Source: DATMNI01 sp035570275
Lineage (GTDB): Bacteria; Acidobacteriota; Terriglobia; Bryobacterales; Bryobacteraceae
DNA: 43,085 bases
Reading direction: 5' to 3'
NCBI GenBank assembly: GCA_035570275.1
Contig: DATMNI010000169.1
Span: forward strand, 1-43,085
Below, piece by piece: positions 1-7,884 of this stretch. The position numbers and the translations under genes were made by a program. Each line of letters opens with the position of its first letter. The stretch's first letter is position 1. The notes under the pieces are model-generated. The model was given only the letters and a program-made list of their open reading frames with translations. It was not told where the DNA came from and searched no databases.

Positions 1-237
1 CTGGAGGGGTACGACCCGGACGGGCGCAAGCGCCTCACGGACCTGCGGGTCACACGAACGGATCTGCACGGCCTGTACCGTTTCGAGGGCCTGGCGCCCG
101 GAAACTACCGGATACTGGCAACCTTTGAGTACCTGATGCCCGATGCCCCGGCGATGGATGCGGCCGCGGCGAAGACGGTGCGGGTTCAGGAACACGGAGA
201 CCTGGCCTACGATTTGGATCTGTACGTAATCCGTTAG
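1..237 (+). CDS. C-terminal fragment of a carboxypeptidase regulatory-like domain protein (5' end outside window)
   Basis: The frame is open from base 1 and ends at a TAG at 235-237, giving 78 residues of a longer protein. The segment YRFEGLAPGNYRILATF has the pattern of the C-terminal strands of a carboxypeptidase-regulatory-like (Cna_B/CarboxypepD_reg) beta-sandwich: an aromatic-rich strand, then L-x-P-G-x-Y, then an alternating strand. Such domains are common at the ends of large secreted or outer-membrane proteins in Acidobacteria. The main body lies outside the window, so the overall function cannot be stated. No hairpin terminator is obvious in the 125 bases after the stop. Confidence 0.7.
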   Translation: MEGYDPDGRKRLTDLRVTRTDLHGLYRFEGLAPGNYRILATFEYLMPDAPAMDAAAAKTVRVQEHGDLAYDLDLYVIR

Positions 238-362
238 CGTAAGGTAAGGCTCGTGAACGAAAGAAGATTCGTCAGGCCGATGGACTTAAGCAGCATGGCC
301 GCTGCTCATTGTACGGGAGAAATACAGCGTAACGGAGAAACACCGCGAAAGGGGGCAGCTAA

Positions 363-1121
363 TCAGCTCATGCTGACGCGCGAACCCCGTTCGCCGGCCA
401 GGTCCTCGAAGGATTCCGGGGGGTTGTAGTACAAGATCCGCTGGCAGCTTTCGCACACCATGATCTCTTCGCTTTTCTTGAGATCCTGAATATACTGCAG
501 GCGCAGGGTGATGTTGCACACCGAGCAGCGCCCGCCCACTACTTCCGCCACGGCGATGCCCTTGCGGGCTTTGCGCGCGCGCTCGTAGCGCTGATACGTG
601 GCCGGCTTGATAGCGGCCACGATACTGGCCCGTTCCGTCTGGAGTTCGTCCGAACCTTTTTGATCGGCCGCCGTGCGCTCGCGGGCTTGTTGCTTCTCCG
701 CATCCGCCAGCGCCTTCTCCGTCTTTAAGGCCGCGTCGGCCGCTTTGACGTTTTTATCCAGCGCCTCGGATTCGCCCATCAGTTCCAGTATCCGGTCTTC
801 GGCCTTGCGAATCTCCTTCGCGCAGAAATCAATCTCGTTCTGAAAGGCGCGAAACTGGTCGTTGGTCTTGGCGCCAGTCATCTGGTCCTTCAGCTTGGAG
901 ACCTTCTGTTCCTGGATCTGGATGTCGCCGTCACACTTCTTGCGCTCTTTCTGGTTGGCCAGCAGCGCGGCGCGGTCGGCCTCCAGCTTGCGCTCGTGCG
1001 AAATCAGCTTGCGCTCGATTTCCGCAACGTGTTTGGGAAGAGCTGCGATTTCGCGCGAGAAATCGACAAGGCGCTTATCGATTTCCTGCAGGCGGATCAC
1101 CAGCTTCAGGTCAGGGAGCAT
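363..1121 (-). CDS. C4-type zinc ribbon coiled-coil protein (COG1579-like)
   Basis: A 252-residue protein. The first ~170 residues are a long, highly charged helix (many K, E, A, Q), as in the coiled-coil hairpin of COG1579 proteins. The C-terminus carries a four-cysteine zinc ribbon, RCSVCNITL followed ~20 residues later by MVCESCQRILYY. That order and length fit the COG1579 family, proposed to bind nucleic acid or assist metabolic enzymes; its exact role is poorly defined. The ATG at 1119-1121 (MLPDLKLVIRLQEID) was chosen because homologous proteins start with this L-x-x-L-x-x-I-D helix; the frame runs open 34 codons further upstream without family similarity. It is divergent from the STAS/ABC operon, with a 145-bp shared upstream region. 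Confidence 0.85.
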   Translation of the reverse strand: MLPDLKLVIRLQEIDKRLVDFSREIAALPKHVAEIERKLISHERKLEADRAALLANQKERKKCDGDIQIQEQKVSKLKDQMTGAKTNDQFRAFQNEIDFCAKEIRKAEDRILELMGESEALDKNVKAADAALKTEKALADAEKQQARERTAADQKGSDELQTERASIVAAIKPATYQRYERARKARKGIAVAEVVGGRCSVCNITLRLQYIQDLKKSEEIMVCESCQRILYYNPPESFEDLAGERGSRVSMS

Positions 1122-1243
1122 TCCTGAGTGCAAGTGTAACACGACTAAAGCAGGCGCCGCCCGAGTAGAATCGTCCAAATACCGGATGACCGTGACGGTG
1201 ACCTGGCGTTCCTCGGCCGGCACGGCCCGATCTCCGCTTGGGC

Positions 1244-1249
1244 TACACT
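1244..1249 (+). promoter_or_regulatory. Possible -10 element (TACACT) upstream of the STAS/ABC operon
   Basis: TACACT lies 17 bases before the ATG at 1267, a suitable distance for a -10 box. No convincing -35 hexamer was seen, so this is only a candidate. A second -10-like hexamer, TAGAAT, lies further upstream in the same divergent gap. Confidence 0.3.
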
Positions 1250-1266
1250 CATACGAAGCGTCAATT

Positions 1267-2541
1267 ATGGAAATCGCGCGTACGCAGCGGGAAAATTATC
1301 TGGAGCTGTCGGTCGAGGGGCGTTTGGACGGCTACTGGGCGCAGCACGTCGCTGCCAGCGTGGGCGAAGTGCTGCGCGAGGGCACCCACGCGGTGCGGCT
1401 CAACCTCTCGAAACTCTCGTACATCAGCTCGGCCGGGATCGGCGTTCTGGTCGACCTGTACAAGCAGTTTCAGGCCGTCAACGGATCTTTCGCGGTGATC
1501 GAGCCGTCTCGGGCCGTGCAAAAAGTTCTGCAGATGGTGGGGCTGGCGGCTATCCTGATGAGCGGAGAAACGCCCCCGGCCGCGCCGCCCGCAAAAGAAG
1601 CCGTTCGCCGCGAAGCCGGTGGCGCGGTCTTTGAGATTCACGAACTGGCGCCGGGCGCTCAACTCACCTGCCGCGTGGTGGGGCATCCGGAGCGTCTGGC
1701 CGGCGCCGGCTTTTCGGCGGAGGACTGCCACGCGCTCGCCGTCACCCAAAACCGTCTGGCGCTGGGCCTGGGCGCATTCGGCGAAGGTTTCGACGGCTGC
1801 CGCGACCGCTGCGGTGAGTTCCTCTTCGTAGCCGGCTGCGCCGCCTGCCAGCCCACCGACGGGACCAATTTCCCGGACTACATGTTGGGCTCGGGCACGT
1901 TCGTGCCGCATCTGACCGCGCTCTACGGGCTGTGCTGCGAAGGTGAGTTCGCCACGCTGGTGCGCTTCGAGAGCGTCACGGCCAACGACCCGTTGCCGCT
2001 GAGCCTGATCCTGGAGACGTGCCTCGAAATCAGCGGCGCCCAGACCGCCGGTATCGTGATGCTGGCGGAATCGGCCGGCCTGATGGGCGCGACGCTCAAG
2101 CGGCCGCCGGTGCAGCCCGGCCGGTTGTTCGCCTATCCGGAAATCCGCCAGTGGCTTTCGTTTTCGCCGGAGCGCAGCTTCCCGCATTCGCTGGCACTGA
2201 TCGCCGGTGTGGCGTCGAATGCGCCGGGCGTCGAGTTGCAGCGCTTCGTGCGCCCGTTGGCGAAGCGCGCCACGGCGGTGGGCCATTTCCACGCGGCGGC
2301 TTTCGGGTACCGGCCCCTGCAAAAGGGCAAAGTCGAAATCAAGTCCGCGGTAACCAGCCTGTTTGAAGCCGGCGGATTGCAGGGCGTTCTGCACCTGCTG
2401 GCCGATGATCGCGAAATCGCCCGCGAAATCGCCGGAGGCGGCGAAAGTGAGGTGCTGCGCGGCGCCTGCTGGGTCAGCCCCGTGGTGAGCCAAGTGGTAA
2501 GCCCCGCGCGCGCCGTCAGCCGGGAAGGGGTGGCGGCATGA
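1267..2541 (+). CDS. STAS-domain protein with unrecognised Cys-rich C-terminal region
   Basis: A 424-residue protein. Residues 1-105 form a STAS (anti-sigma-factor-antagonist-like) domain: an opening beta strand, a strand around LNLSKLSYI, and the hallmark SSAGIGVLVDLY loop at 54-65 holding the serine that is phosphorylated in SpoIIAA-type proteins. After an Ala/Pro linker (~100-118) come ~300 residues I do not recognise. They include a cysteine cluster C178-x3-C182-x8-C191-x2-C194 and further Cys at 135 and 154. There are no membrane segments. The stop overlaps the permease start by four bases (ATGA), so the protein is probably made with the ABC transporter. I infer a regulatory or sensing role for that transporter. 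The frame stays open far upstream, but the ATG at 1267 begins the domain exactly. Confidence 0.75.
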   Translation: MEIARTQRENYLELSVEGRLDGYWAQHVAASVGEVLREGTHAVRLNLSKLSYISSAGIGVLVDLYKQFQAVNGSFAVIEPSRAVQKVLQMVGLAAILMSGETPPAAPPAKEAVRREAGGAVFEIHELAPGAQLTCRVVGHPERLAGAGFSAEDCHALAVTQNRLALGLGAFGEGFDGCRDRCGEFLFVAGCAACQPTDGTNFPDYMLGSGTFVPHLTALYGLCCEGEFATLVRFESVTANDPLPLSLILETCLEISGAQTAGIVMLAESAGLMGATLKRPPVQPGRLFAYPEIRQWLSFSPERSFPHSLALIAGVASNAPGVELQRFVRPLAKRATAVGHFHAAAFGYRPLQKGKVEIKSAVTSLFEAGGLQGVLHLLADDREIAREIAGGGESEVLRGACWVSPVVSQVVSPARAVSREGVAA

Positions 2542-3485
2542 GCCTCCTGCTGGGCGCGCTCACCATCGGATTCATTCTGTCGCTGCTGGCGCTCGGCGTG
2601 TACATCAGCTTCCGCATTTTCGAATTCCCCGACATTACCGCGGAAGGTTCGATCACGCTGGGCGCGTCGGTGGCGGCCGTGCTGCTGGTGCATCGCTGGG
2701 AGCCTCTGACCGCTACTGTGGCCGGGGCCGCGGCGGGCCTGCTCTCGGGCGCACTCACCGGTGTCCTGGCGATGAAGTTTAAAATCAACCGCCTGCTATC
2801 CGGAATCCTTACTATGACCGCGCTTTACTCCGTGAACCTGCGCATCATGGGCAAGAGCAACATCCCCCTGATGACCGGGCAGAACATGGTGACGCAGGCT
2901 GAGGAGTGGGGCAAACGGTTCTTCGGCCAGGCCAGCCTGATGGTCTGGGGCTGGGAAGTGCCGGTGCGCGACGCCGCGCTGATCCTGATGGTGCCCGCGC
3001 TGATTCTGGCCGTGTCCGCCCTGCTGTTCTTTTTCTTCCGCACCAACTTGGGGACCGCCATGCGCGCCACCGGCGACAATGCGCAGATGATCCGCGCCCT
3101 GGGCAGTGACGACGCCTTGATGGTGATCCTGGGGCTGGCCCTTTCCAACAGCCTGATCGCGCTCTCCGGCGCGCTGCTGGCGCAATACCAGGGCTTCGCC
3201 GACGTGCAGATGGGGATCGGCATGGTGGTGTGGGGCTTAGCCAGTGTGATCATCGGCGAGGCGCTGGTGGGCACGCGGCAGCTCGGTTTCGCCATTACCG
3301 GCGCGGTGATGGGGTCTGTCCTGTTCCGCCTGCTGGTGGCCATGGCGCTGCGCTGGGGCCTGAATCCGAACGACCTCAAGCTGATCACGGCGGCGTTCGT
3401 CTTCGGCGCGCTGATCCTGCCCAGAGTGCTGGAAAACAGGTTGGTGGAAGATATGAAAAGAAGATGGAGGCCGGCACGTGCTTGA
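2538..3485 (+). CDS. ABC transporter permease (COG4120/TrpY-like)
   Basis: A 315-residue, very hydrophobic protein with about eight to nine predicted membrane helices. It has the signature of the branched-chain-like permease group COG4120, for example FRIFEFPDITAEGS near the N-terminus and TNLGTAMRATGDN in the cytoplasmic loop that contacts the ATPase. This family works with a COG1101 ATPase and a COG2984 binding protein, both encoded next. In Firmicutes such systems (TrpXYZ) are linked to tryptophan uptake. The substrate here is not visible from sequence. The start overlaps the STAS gene's stop and the end overlaps the ATPase start, indicating translational coupling. Confidence 0.9.
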   Translation: MSLLLGALTIGFILSLLALGVYISFRIFEFPDITAEGSITLGASVAAVLLVHRWEPLTATVAGAAAGLLSGALTGVLAMKFKINRLLSGILTMTALYSVNLRIMGKSNIPLMTGQNMVTQAEEWGKRFFGQASLMVWGWEVPVRDAALILMVPALILAVSALLFFFFRTNLGTAMRATGDNAQMIRALGSDDALMVILGLALSNSLIALSGALLAQYQGFADVQMGIGMVVWGLASVIIGEALVGTRQLGFAITGAVMGSVLFRLLVAMALRWGLNPNDLKLITAAFVFGALILPRVLENRLVEDMKRRWRPARA

Positions 3486-4290
3486 GATCCGCGACGCGCG
3501 CAAGACTTTCAACCCGGGCACGCCCAACGAAGTCCGCGCGCTTCAGGGTGTGAACCTGACGTTGGATGACGGCTCGTTCACCATTATCATCGGCACCAAC
3601 GGCAGCGGTAAATCCACCACGCTGAACGCCGTGGCCGGCAGTTTCTTTCTGGATTCCGGCCAACTGCTGGTCGCGGGCGTAGACGTGACGCGCTGGCCCG
3701 AGTACCGGCGCGCCAGCCTGGTCGGCCGCGTGTTCCAGAACCCGTTCAGCGGCACCGCGCCCAACCTTTCCATCGCCGAGAACTTCGCGCTGGCGGCCCG
3801 GCGCGGCCTGAGCCGTGGGCTCGGCCTGGCGCTGCACCGCCGCATGAAAACCGGCATGCGCGAAGCCGTGCGGCAGCTCAATATGGGCCTGGAAGACCGC
3901 CTGGACAACGCCATCGGCAGTCTCTCCGGCGGCCAGCGGCAGGCGCTCACGCTGCTCATGGCCACGTGGCGCAAGCCGCAACTTCTGCTGCTGGACGAAC
4001 ACACCGCCGCACTCGATCCCAAGAGCGCGGACCAGGTGGTCGCGCTCAGCCAGAAACTTATCGCGCGCGACCGCCTCACCACCCTTATGGTCACGCACTC
4101 CATGCAGCAGGCCGCCGCTCTGGGCGACCGTCTGATCATGATGCACCGCGGCCAGGCGATCCACGATATCCGCGGCGCCGCCAAGCAGCGCGTTCGCGCG
4201 GCCGAGTTGCTGGAGCGCTTCGAAGAGATCCGCCGCAGCGAACTGCTGGATGAGGCCGCGGCCGAAATGCTGGAGCGCGTTTATGTCTGA
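3478..4290 (+). CDS. ABC transporter ATP-binding protein (COG1101-like)
   Basis: A 270-residue ATPase with a GTG start inside the end of the permease gene. Walker A is GTNGSGKST (39-47), the signature is LSGGQRQ (149-155), Walker B is LLLLDEH with the catalytic Glu at 174, and the switch His is in VTHSMQ (207). The Q-loop FQNPF sits near 87-90. The family length (about 260) and the neighbours identify it as the energy subunit of the COG2984/4120/1101 importer. It overlaps the binding-protein gene by eight bases. It should sit on the cytoplasmic face, bound to the permease. Confidence 0.93.
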   Translation: MLEIRDARKTFNPGTPNEVRALQGVNLTLDDGSFTIIIGTNGSGKSTTLNAVAGSFFLDSGQLLVAGVDVTRWPEYRRASLVGRVFQNPFSGTAPNLSIAENFALAARRGLSRGLGLALHRRMKTGMREAVRQLNMGLEDRLDNAIGSLSGGQRQALTLLMATWRKPQLLLLDEHTAALDPKSADQVVALSQKLIARDRLTTLMVTHSMQQAAALGDRLIMMHRGQAIHDIRGAAKQRVRAAELLERFEEIRRSELLDEAAAEMLERVYV

Positions 4291-5320
4291 GGTCGTCAGG
4301 CGGCTGTGGCTCGGCGTGGCGCTGATCGCGGCATCCTCAGCGTTCCTGCTGCTCTCCGACACCAGCCGCGTCTCCACCATCCCCCACGTGGCCGTACTCC
4401 AGTTCAGCTCGATGCAGGCGCTGGACGACGGCGCGCGCGGCCTCTTGGACTACCTCAAGGAGCACGGCTACGACGGCACCCACAACGCCGTGATCGAACG
4501 CTTCAACGCCGAGAACGATGTGGCTACCAGCAACGCCATGGCCAGGGAGATCACGTCCGGCAGATACCAGTTCGTGATTTCCGTCAGCACCAACTGTCTG
4601 CAGGCCGTGGCCAACGCCAACCGCGCAGGCAAGGCCAAACACCTGTTTGGCATCGTGGCCGACCCGGTGGCCGCGAAAGTTGGAGTCAACCCGAAGGACC
4701 CCGCGGACCATCCCAAACACATGACCGGCATCGGCAGTCTGATGCCCGTCGACGAAATCATGGAGGTGGCGCGCCGCATGAACCCCCGGGTGCAGCGTTT
4801 CGGCATCCCGTGGAACCCGTCGCAGGCCAACTCCGAGCGTTACATGGAACTGGCGCGCGAAGCTGCCGCCAAGATGAAGGTGGAAATTCTGGAAGGCAGC
4901 GTCGATAGCTCCGCCGTGGTCGGCGAGGTGACCAGCGCTCTGATCGCGCGCGGCGCCGACGTGATCGTGGTGATCGGTGACGTGACCGTTGGCCTGGCGA
5001 TCGATTCCGTGATCGCGCAGGCGAGGAAGGGCAAGATCCCGGTCGTCGGCGCACTGCCCGACTATGTCTCCCGCGGCGCCCTCTTCGCCGCCGGCGCCGA
5101 TTTCTACCAGGTGGGCCGCCAGATGGGCGAGGTGGCGCTCCGCATGTTCCACGGCGAGGACCCGGCGAAGATCCCGATCATCTATTCGCTGCCCAAGACG
5201 TATGGTGTGAACCTGGCTGCGCTGGACGGCCTGAAGGACCGATGGCAGGTGCCGCCCGATTTGCTGGCAAAGGCGAACACGGTGGTGGACGCGTCGGGCG
5301 TACGGGTGAACAAGAAGTGA
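4283..5320 (+). CDS. ABC transporter substrate-binding protein (COG2984-like)
   Basis: A 345-residue protein with an N-terminal hydrophobic segment (LWLGVALIAASSAFLLL) preceded by RR, i.e. a signal peptide or membrane anchor. The rest has the two-lobe periplasmic-binding pattern of COG2984: HVAVLQFSSMQALDD at the start of lobe one, FVISVSTNCLQAVANA, IVADPVAAKVG, then VIGDVTVGLAIDSV and GALFAAGADFYQVGRQMGE in lobe two. It is the last gene of the operon. The ATG at 4283 was preferred over one 33 bases upstream because it gives a compact signal peptide and the usual short overlap. The ligand is not inferable; related proteins bind aromatic amino acids or similar small molecules. Confidence 0.9.
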   Translation: MSEVVRRLWLGVALIAASSAFLLLSDTSRVSTIPHVAVLQFSSMQALDDGARGLLDYLKEHGYDGTHNAVIERFNAENDVATSNAMAREITSGRYQFVISVSTNCLQAVANANRAGKAKHLFGIVADPVAAKVGVNPKDPADHPKHMTGIGSLMPVDEIMEVARRMNPRVQRFGIPWNPSQANSERYMELAREAAAKMKVEILEGSVDSSAVVGEVTSALIARGADVIVVIGDVTVGLAIDSVIAQARKGKIPVVGALPDYVSRGALFAAGADFYQVGRQMGEVALRMFHGEDPAKIPIIYSLPKTYGVNLAALDGLKDRWQVPPDLLAKANTVVDASGVRVNKK

Positions 5321-5345
5321 AATTCCTGAGGGGCGGCATGCGCCA

Positions 5346-5487
5346 GCTAAGTACACCGTTTCAATAATACGGTCTCGTATTTCGAGGCAGCCGCTCCGTG
5401 ACCGTCGCCGCTCTGGTCGGAGCCGCTCGCGTTAGCAAGCGGTTTCCCGATACGTTGGCCAACTTCTGAAACGGTGTACTAAGCTAG
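5346..5487. repeat. Dispersed palindromic repeat, copy A, with terminal inverted repeats
   Basis: A non-coding element of ~140 bp bounded by near-perfect inverted repeats: AGCTAAGTACACCGTTTCA on the left and, reverse-complemented, AGCTTAGTACACCGTTTCA on the right (one mismatch in 19). Its interior core (5400-5443), read on the minus strand as CCGCTTGCTAACGCG followed by CGGCTCCGA, recurs at 23954-24009 and 39190-39232. It lies between the convergent ABC operon and rnhA. It has the size and structure of a MITE- or REP-like element and may act as a bidirectional terminator. Confidence 0.75.
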
Positions 5488-5490
5488 CGG

Positions 5491-6075
5491 CTAGCCGGGG
5501 TCGCCCTCATCTTCATCGTCGTCCCCGGGATCGAGAGCATCGAACAGACCGCGCTGCGGCTTCGGTGGAACGTAGTCGCGGCCCAGGTCCAGCCGGAGGC
5601 GGTCATGCGGCCTGCCGCCGGGCCAGGAACTGGTCTGCGTCCGGGCGGCATTCTGGGCCAGCCAGTCGCACCGGTTGTTGTCCTCGTGGCCGGCATGACC
5701 CTTGGTCCAGATCCAGTTCGTTTTGTGGACCCCAACCAGCTCGTCAAGTTCAATCCAAAGATCGGCGTTGCGAACCGGGTGGTTCTTCTTCCACCAGTGG
5801 CGGCGTTTCCATCGGAGCACCCATTGGGTAATTCCTTGCCTGACGTACTCGGCGTCGGTGGTGATTTCTACTTCACACGGCTCCTTGAACGCGAGCAGAC
5901 CCTGGATGGCTGCCATCAGTTCCATTCGATTGTTGGTCGTGTGAGAATCGTAGCCGAAAAGTTCCTTCTTCACCGCGCCAAATCGCAGGATGCAGGCCCA
6001 CCCTCCAGGGCCGGGATTGCCCAGGCACGATCCGTCTGTAATCAGAGAGCCCTTCTTCATCGCCTTTGGGACCAT
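5491..6075 (-). CDS. rnhA: Ribonuclease HI
   Basis: A 194-residue protein; residues ~8-145 form an RNase H fold that cleaves RNA in RNA:DNA hybrids during replication and R-loop removal. The catalytic set is visible: D14 in TDGSCLGNPGPGG, E52 in NNRMELMA, D74 in TTDAEYV, H127 in KGHAGH and D137 in NNRCDWLAQ. The basic handle helix (VLRWKRRHWWKKN) of E. coli-type enzymes is present. About 45 extra residues end in an acidic tail (DDDEDEGDPG) not found in the E. coli enzyme. A second in-frame ATG at 6058-6060 (MKKGSLITDG) gives a start closer to the usual family N-terminus, so the true start may be there. Confidence 0.93.
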   Translation of the reverse strand: MVPKAMKKGSLITDGSCLGNPGPGGWACILRFGAVKKELFGYDSHTTNNRMELMAAIQGLLAFKEPCEVEITTDAEYVRQGITQWVLRWKRRHWWKKNHPVRNADLWIELDELVGVHKTNWIWTKGHAGHEDNNRCDWLAQNAARTQTSSWPGGRPHDRLRLDLGRDYVPPKPQRGLFDALDPGDDDEDEGDPG

Positions 6076-6122
6076 GATGAAGCATTGACCCGACCGGCGG
6101 CGGGTTGCCCGAGTCTCCGACG

Positions 6123-6215
6123 CTATTCAACCAGTGGAAGCAGCTTAGCCAAGACCTCATCGATGATAAAATCCGGAACCGCCGCTTGATCGTCGGGGAG
6201 TTCTGTCACGGTCAT
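6123..6215 (-). CDS. Possible 30-residue protein downstream of the vapC remnant
   Basis: A short frame (MTVTELPDDQAAVPDF...) preceded by AAGGGA at a workable distance from the ATG. It lies 70 bases after the vapC remnant on the same strand. Its N-terminus resembles nothing I can name. It could be a minor peptide, part of a lost antitoxin, or chance. Confidence 0.25.
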   Translation of the reverse strand: MTVTELPDDQAAVPDFIIDEVLAKLLPLVE

Positions 6216-6285
6216 GGCTGGGTTCCCTTTGCCGTCTCATTTCAGCGTACTAAGGATATGGAGCCTGGTGTCAACATTTTCAGGT

Positions 6286-6603
6286 TCAAGTGGCGTCGGC
6301 AGGATGCACAACCTCAATGCCGGCGTAGCGGGAGAATCCAGTCCGGTCGAAGGTGAGAATCGAGGTGAGGCCATGGACCTGCATCGCGGCCACCAGCCGG
6401 GCATCATGCGCCGGCTTCCCGGAGACCTGATACTGAATAACCAAGCTCTCCCAAACCCGGTAAATCGCTGGCGTGTCGAGCAACAGAGGAAAAATGCTCT
6501 TCAGGCCCATCAATTCGGACGTTGCCTCCATGATCGACAGACCCAAGCCGTTTTGGGAAACCGGCCGCGTCGCCACAACCCACAATTCCATGAGGTTCTG
6601 CAT
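6286..6603 (-). pseudogene. vapC: 5'-truncated VapC-type PIN-domain toxin
   Basis: 105 residues matching the C-terminal two thirds of a PIN-domain ribonuclease toxin. QNLMELWVVATRP is the conserved helix with the second acidic residue (E6), KPAHDARLVAAM holds D67, and ILTFDRTGFSRY holds D86. The N-terminal strand with the first catalytic Asp (D-x-N) is missing. Upstream of the ATG at 6603 the frame is closed by a stop within eleven codons, and no continuing PIN sequence was found in other frames. Since that Asp is needed for metal binding, the product is probably inactive. No antitoxin gene is adjacent. The break coincides with the start of the unrelated plus-strand gene at 6590, suggesting a recombination junction. 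Confidence 0.7.
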
Positions 6604-6748
6604 TGTGGATGAAGTGCGGCGCGTTCGCGAGGATCAGGCAGCCAAGTACGCCTTTGACGTGAAGGCGATTCTCGCCGCCAGGAAGCGACAACGGCGGTCG
6701 GGGCGGAAGGTAGTGTCGCCCGCGCAGAAGAACAAGTTGAGCGCATAA
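6590..6748 (+). CDS. Small conserved-type protein of unknown function, possibly 5'-altered
   Basis: 52 residues, IVDEVRRVREDQAAKYAFDVKA.., ending in a basic tail RRSGRKVVSPAQKNKLSA. The pattern I/V-x-E-V-R-x-x-R-x-x-x-A-x-K-(F/Y)-x-F-D recalls a group of short uncharacterised proteins often beginning MxDPIVEEVR. Here the usual start is replaced by MRFC, and the first codons overlap the truncated vapC on the opposite strand. Either the start was re-created at a recombination junction or the gene is a remnant. The family link is from memory, and no function is known to me. Confidence 0.45.
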   Translation: MRFCIVDEVRRVREDQAAKYAFDVKAILAARKRQRRSGRKVVSPAQKNKLSA

Positions 6749-7024
6749 TCAGGGCATGCACCTGACCGCCCAATGCCCGTGCTGTTGATAACCTCCTCGG
6801 AAGATGGTTGCAGTACGCCGCCTCGGGCCACGGCGGAAACAGCCTCCTTCGGGTGCGTAATCCCCGAGATTTCCGATTCGCAATCCTAGAGCGAGTCGGA
6901 CCAGACGTGGACACCAAAGGCGTGGTACGGCTGGAAAATACCTGGAAAAAACGGCTCCACACCCGAAAGCCATTCGGCCTCAACGATAACTGAAGACTTC
7001 AGTTGGATGCGTCAATTGCCCAAA
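6749..7024. other. Intergenic stretch without a recognisable gene
   Basis: Short open frames on both strands (up to 157 codons on the minus strand, overlapping this region) have compositions and motifs that match nothing known and no clear ribosome site. I see no repeat or RNA structure. It may hold the far end of the rearranged toxin locus. Confidence 0.5.
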
Positions 7025-7870
7025 TCACCCCATCCCCTTCACCAGCCCATCAATCGCCTTTAACCTCCTCCAGAAATCCGCCAGCAAACTCAGCCGCAAA
7101 GCATTCGCACCGTCCGACAGAGCCTTCTCCGGCTCATCATGCACTTCCACGAACACCCCGTCGATGCCCGTGGCCACCGCCGCCCGCGCCAGCGGCTCGA
7201 TAAACTGCGGCTGGCCGCTCGAGCCGCTGCCCGCCCCGCCCGGCAACTGCACGCTATGCGTCGCGTCGAAAACCACCGGCCAGCCGCCGTCCCGCATGAT
7301 CTTCAAACCCCGCATGTCCACCACCAGGTTGTTGTAGCCGAATGACGACCCGCGCTCGGTCAGCACTACCTGCCGGTTGCCCGTTGACGCCACCTTCTCC
7401 GCCGCCCGGTGAATATCGTGCGGCGCCACGAACTGGCCCTTCTTGATATTGACGATCCGGCCTGTCCGCCCAGCCGCGATCAGCAGGTCCGTCTGCCGGC
7501 ATAGAAACGCCGGGATCTGCAGGATGTCCGCCACCTCCGCCGCCGGCTCGGCCTGCCAGGCCTCGTGAATATCCGTCAGGATCGGGAAGCCCTCCGCCTT
7601 CACCCCCGCCAGGATGCGCAGCCCCTCCTTCAACCCAGGCCCCCGATACGCGCCCGCGCTGGTGCGGTTAGCCTTGTCAAATGAGGCTTTGAAAACGAAT
7701 GCGGCCCCCACCGCCTGTCCCGCGTCCTGTCCCACCGCCAGTCTCACCGCGTCGCGGATGCCGCGCGCCATGCGGTGAACGTGCTCCTCGCTTTCGATCA
7801 CGCACGGTCCCGCAATCAGCACCAGCGGCTGGCCATAGGTGAAGGCGCTGAATCCGATCCCCGGTTCCAT
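7025..7870 (-). CDS. kdsA: 3-deoxy-8-phosphooctulonate synthase
   Basis: A 281-residue cytoplasmic enzyme that condenses phosphoenolpyruvate with arabinose 5-phosphate to Kdo 8-phosphate, the first committed step of Kdo for lipopolysaccharide. Family motifs: LVLIAGPCVIES near residue 17, the KASFDKANRTS strand, GLKEGLRIL, FPILTDIHE, ADILQIPAFLCRQTDLL and VFDATHSVQLPGG. Length and motif order match the family. It starts 14 bases after the end of pyrG on the same strand, so it is the third gene of a kdsB-pyrG-kdsA operon. Confidence 0.96.
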   Translation of the reverse strand: MEPGIGFSAFTYGQPLVLIAGPCVIESEEHVHRMARGIRDAVRLAVGQDAGQAVGAAFVFKASFDKANRTSAGAYRGPGLKEGLRILAGVKAEGFPILTDIHEAWQAEPAAEVADILQIPAFLCRQTDLLIAAGRTGRIVNIKKGQFVAPHDIHRAAEKVASTGNRQVVLTERGSSFGYNNLVVDMRGLKIMRDGGWPVVFDATHSVQLPGGAGSGSSGQPQFIEPLARAAVATGIDGVFVEVHDEPEKALSDGANALRLSLLADFWRRLKAIDGLVKGMG

Positions 7871-7884
7871 GTTGGATCACATCA

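Noticed and set aside
1261..2493. 410-codon minus-strand open frame opposite the STAS gene
   Set aside because: It is His/Arg/Gln-rich shadow sequence caused by GC-rich codon bias, without domains; the plus strand has a clear STAS domain.
6404..6691. Alternative minus frame through the vapC remnant as a frameshifted N-terminus
   Set aside because: MSLPGGENRLHVKGVLGC... does not resemble a PIN-domain start (no D-x-N strand), so a simple frameshift does not restore vapC.
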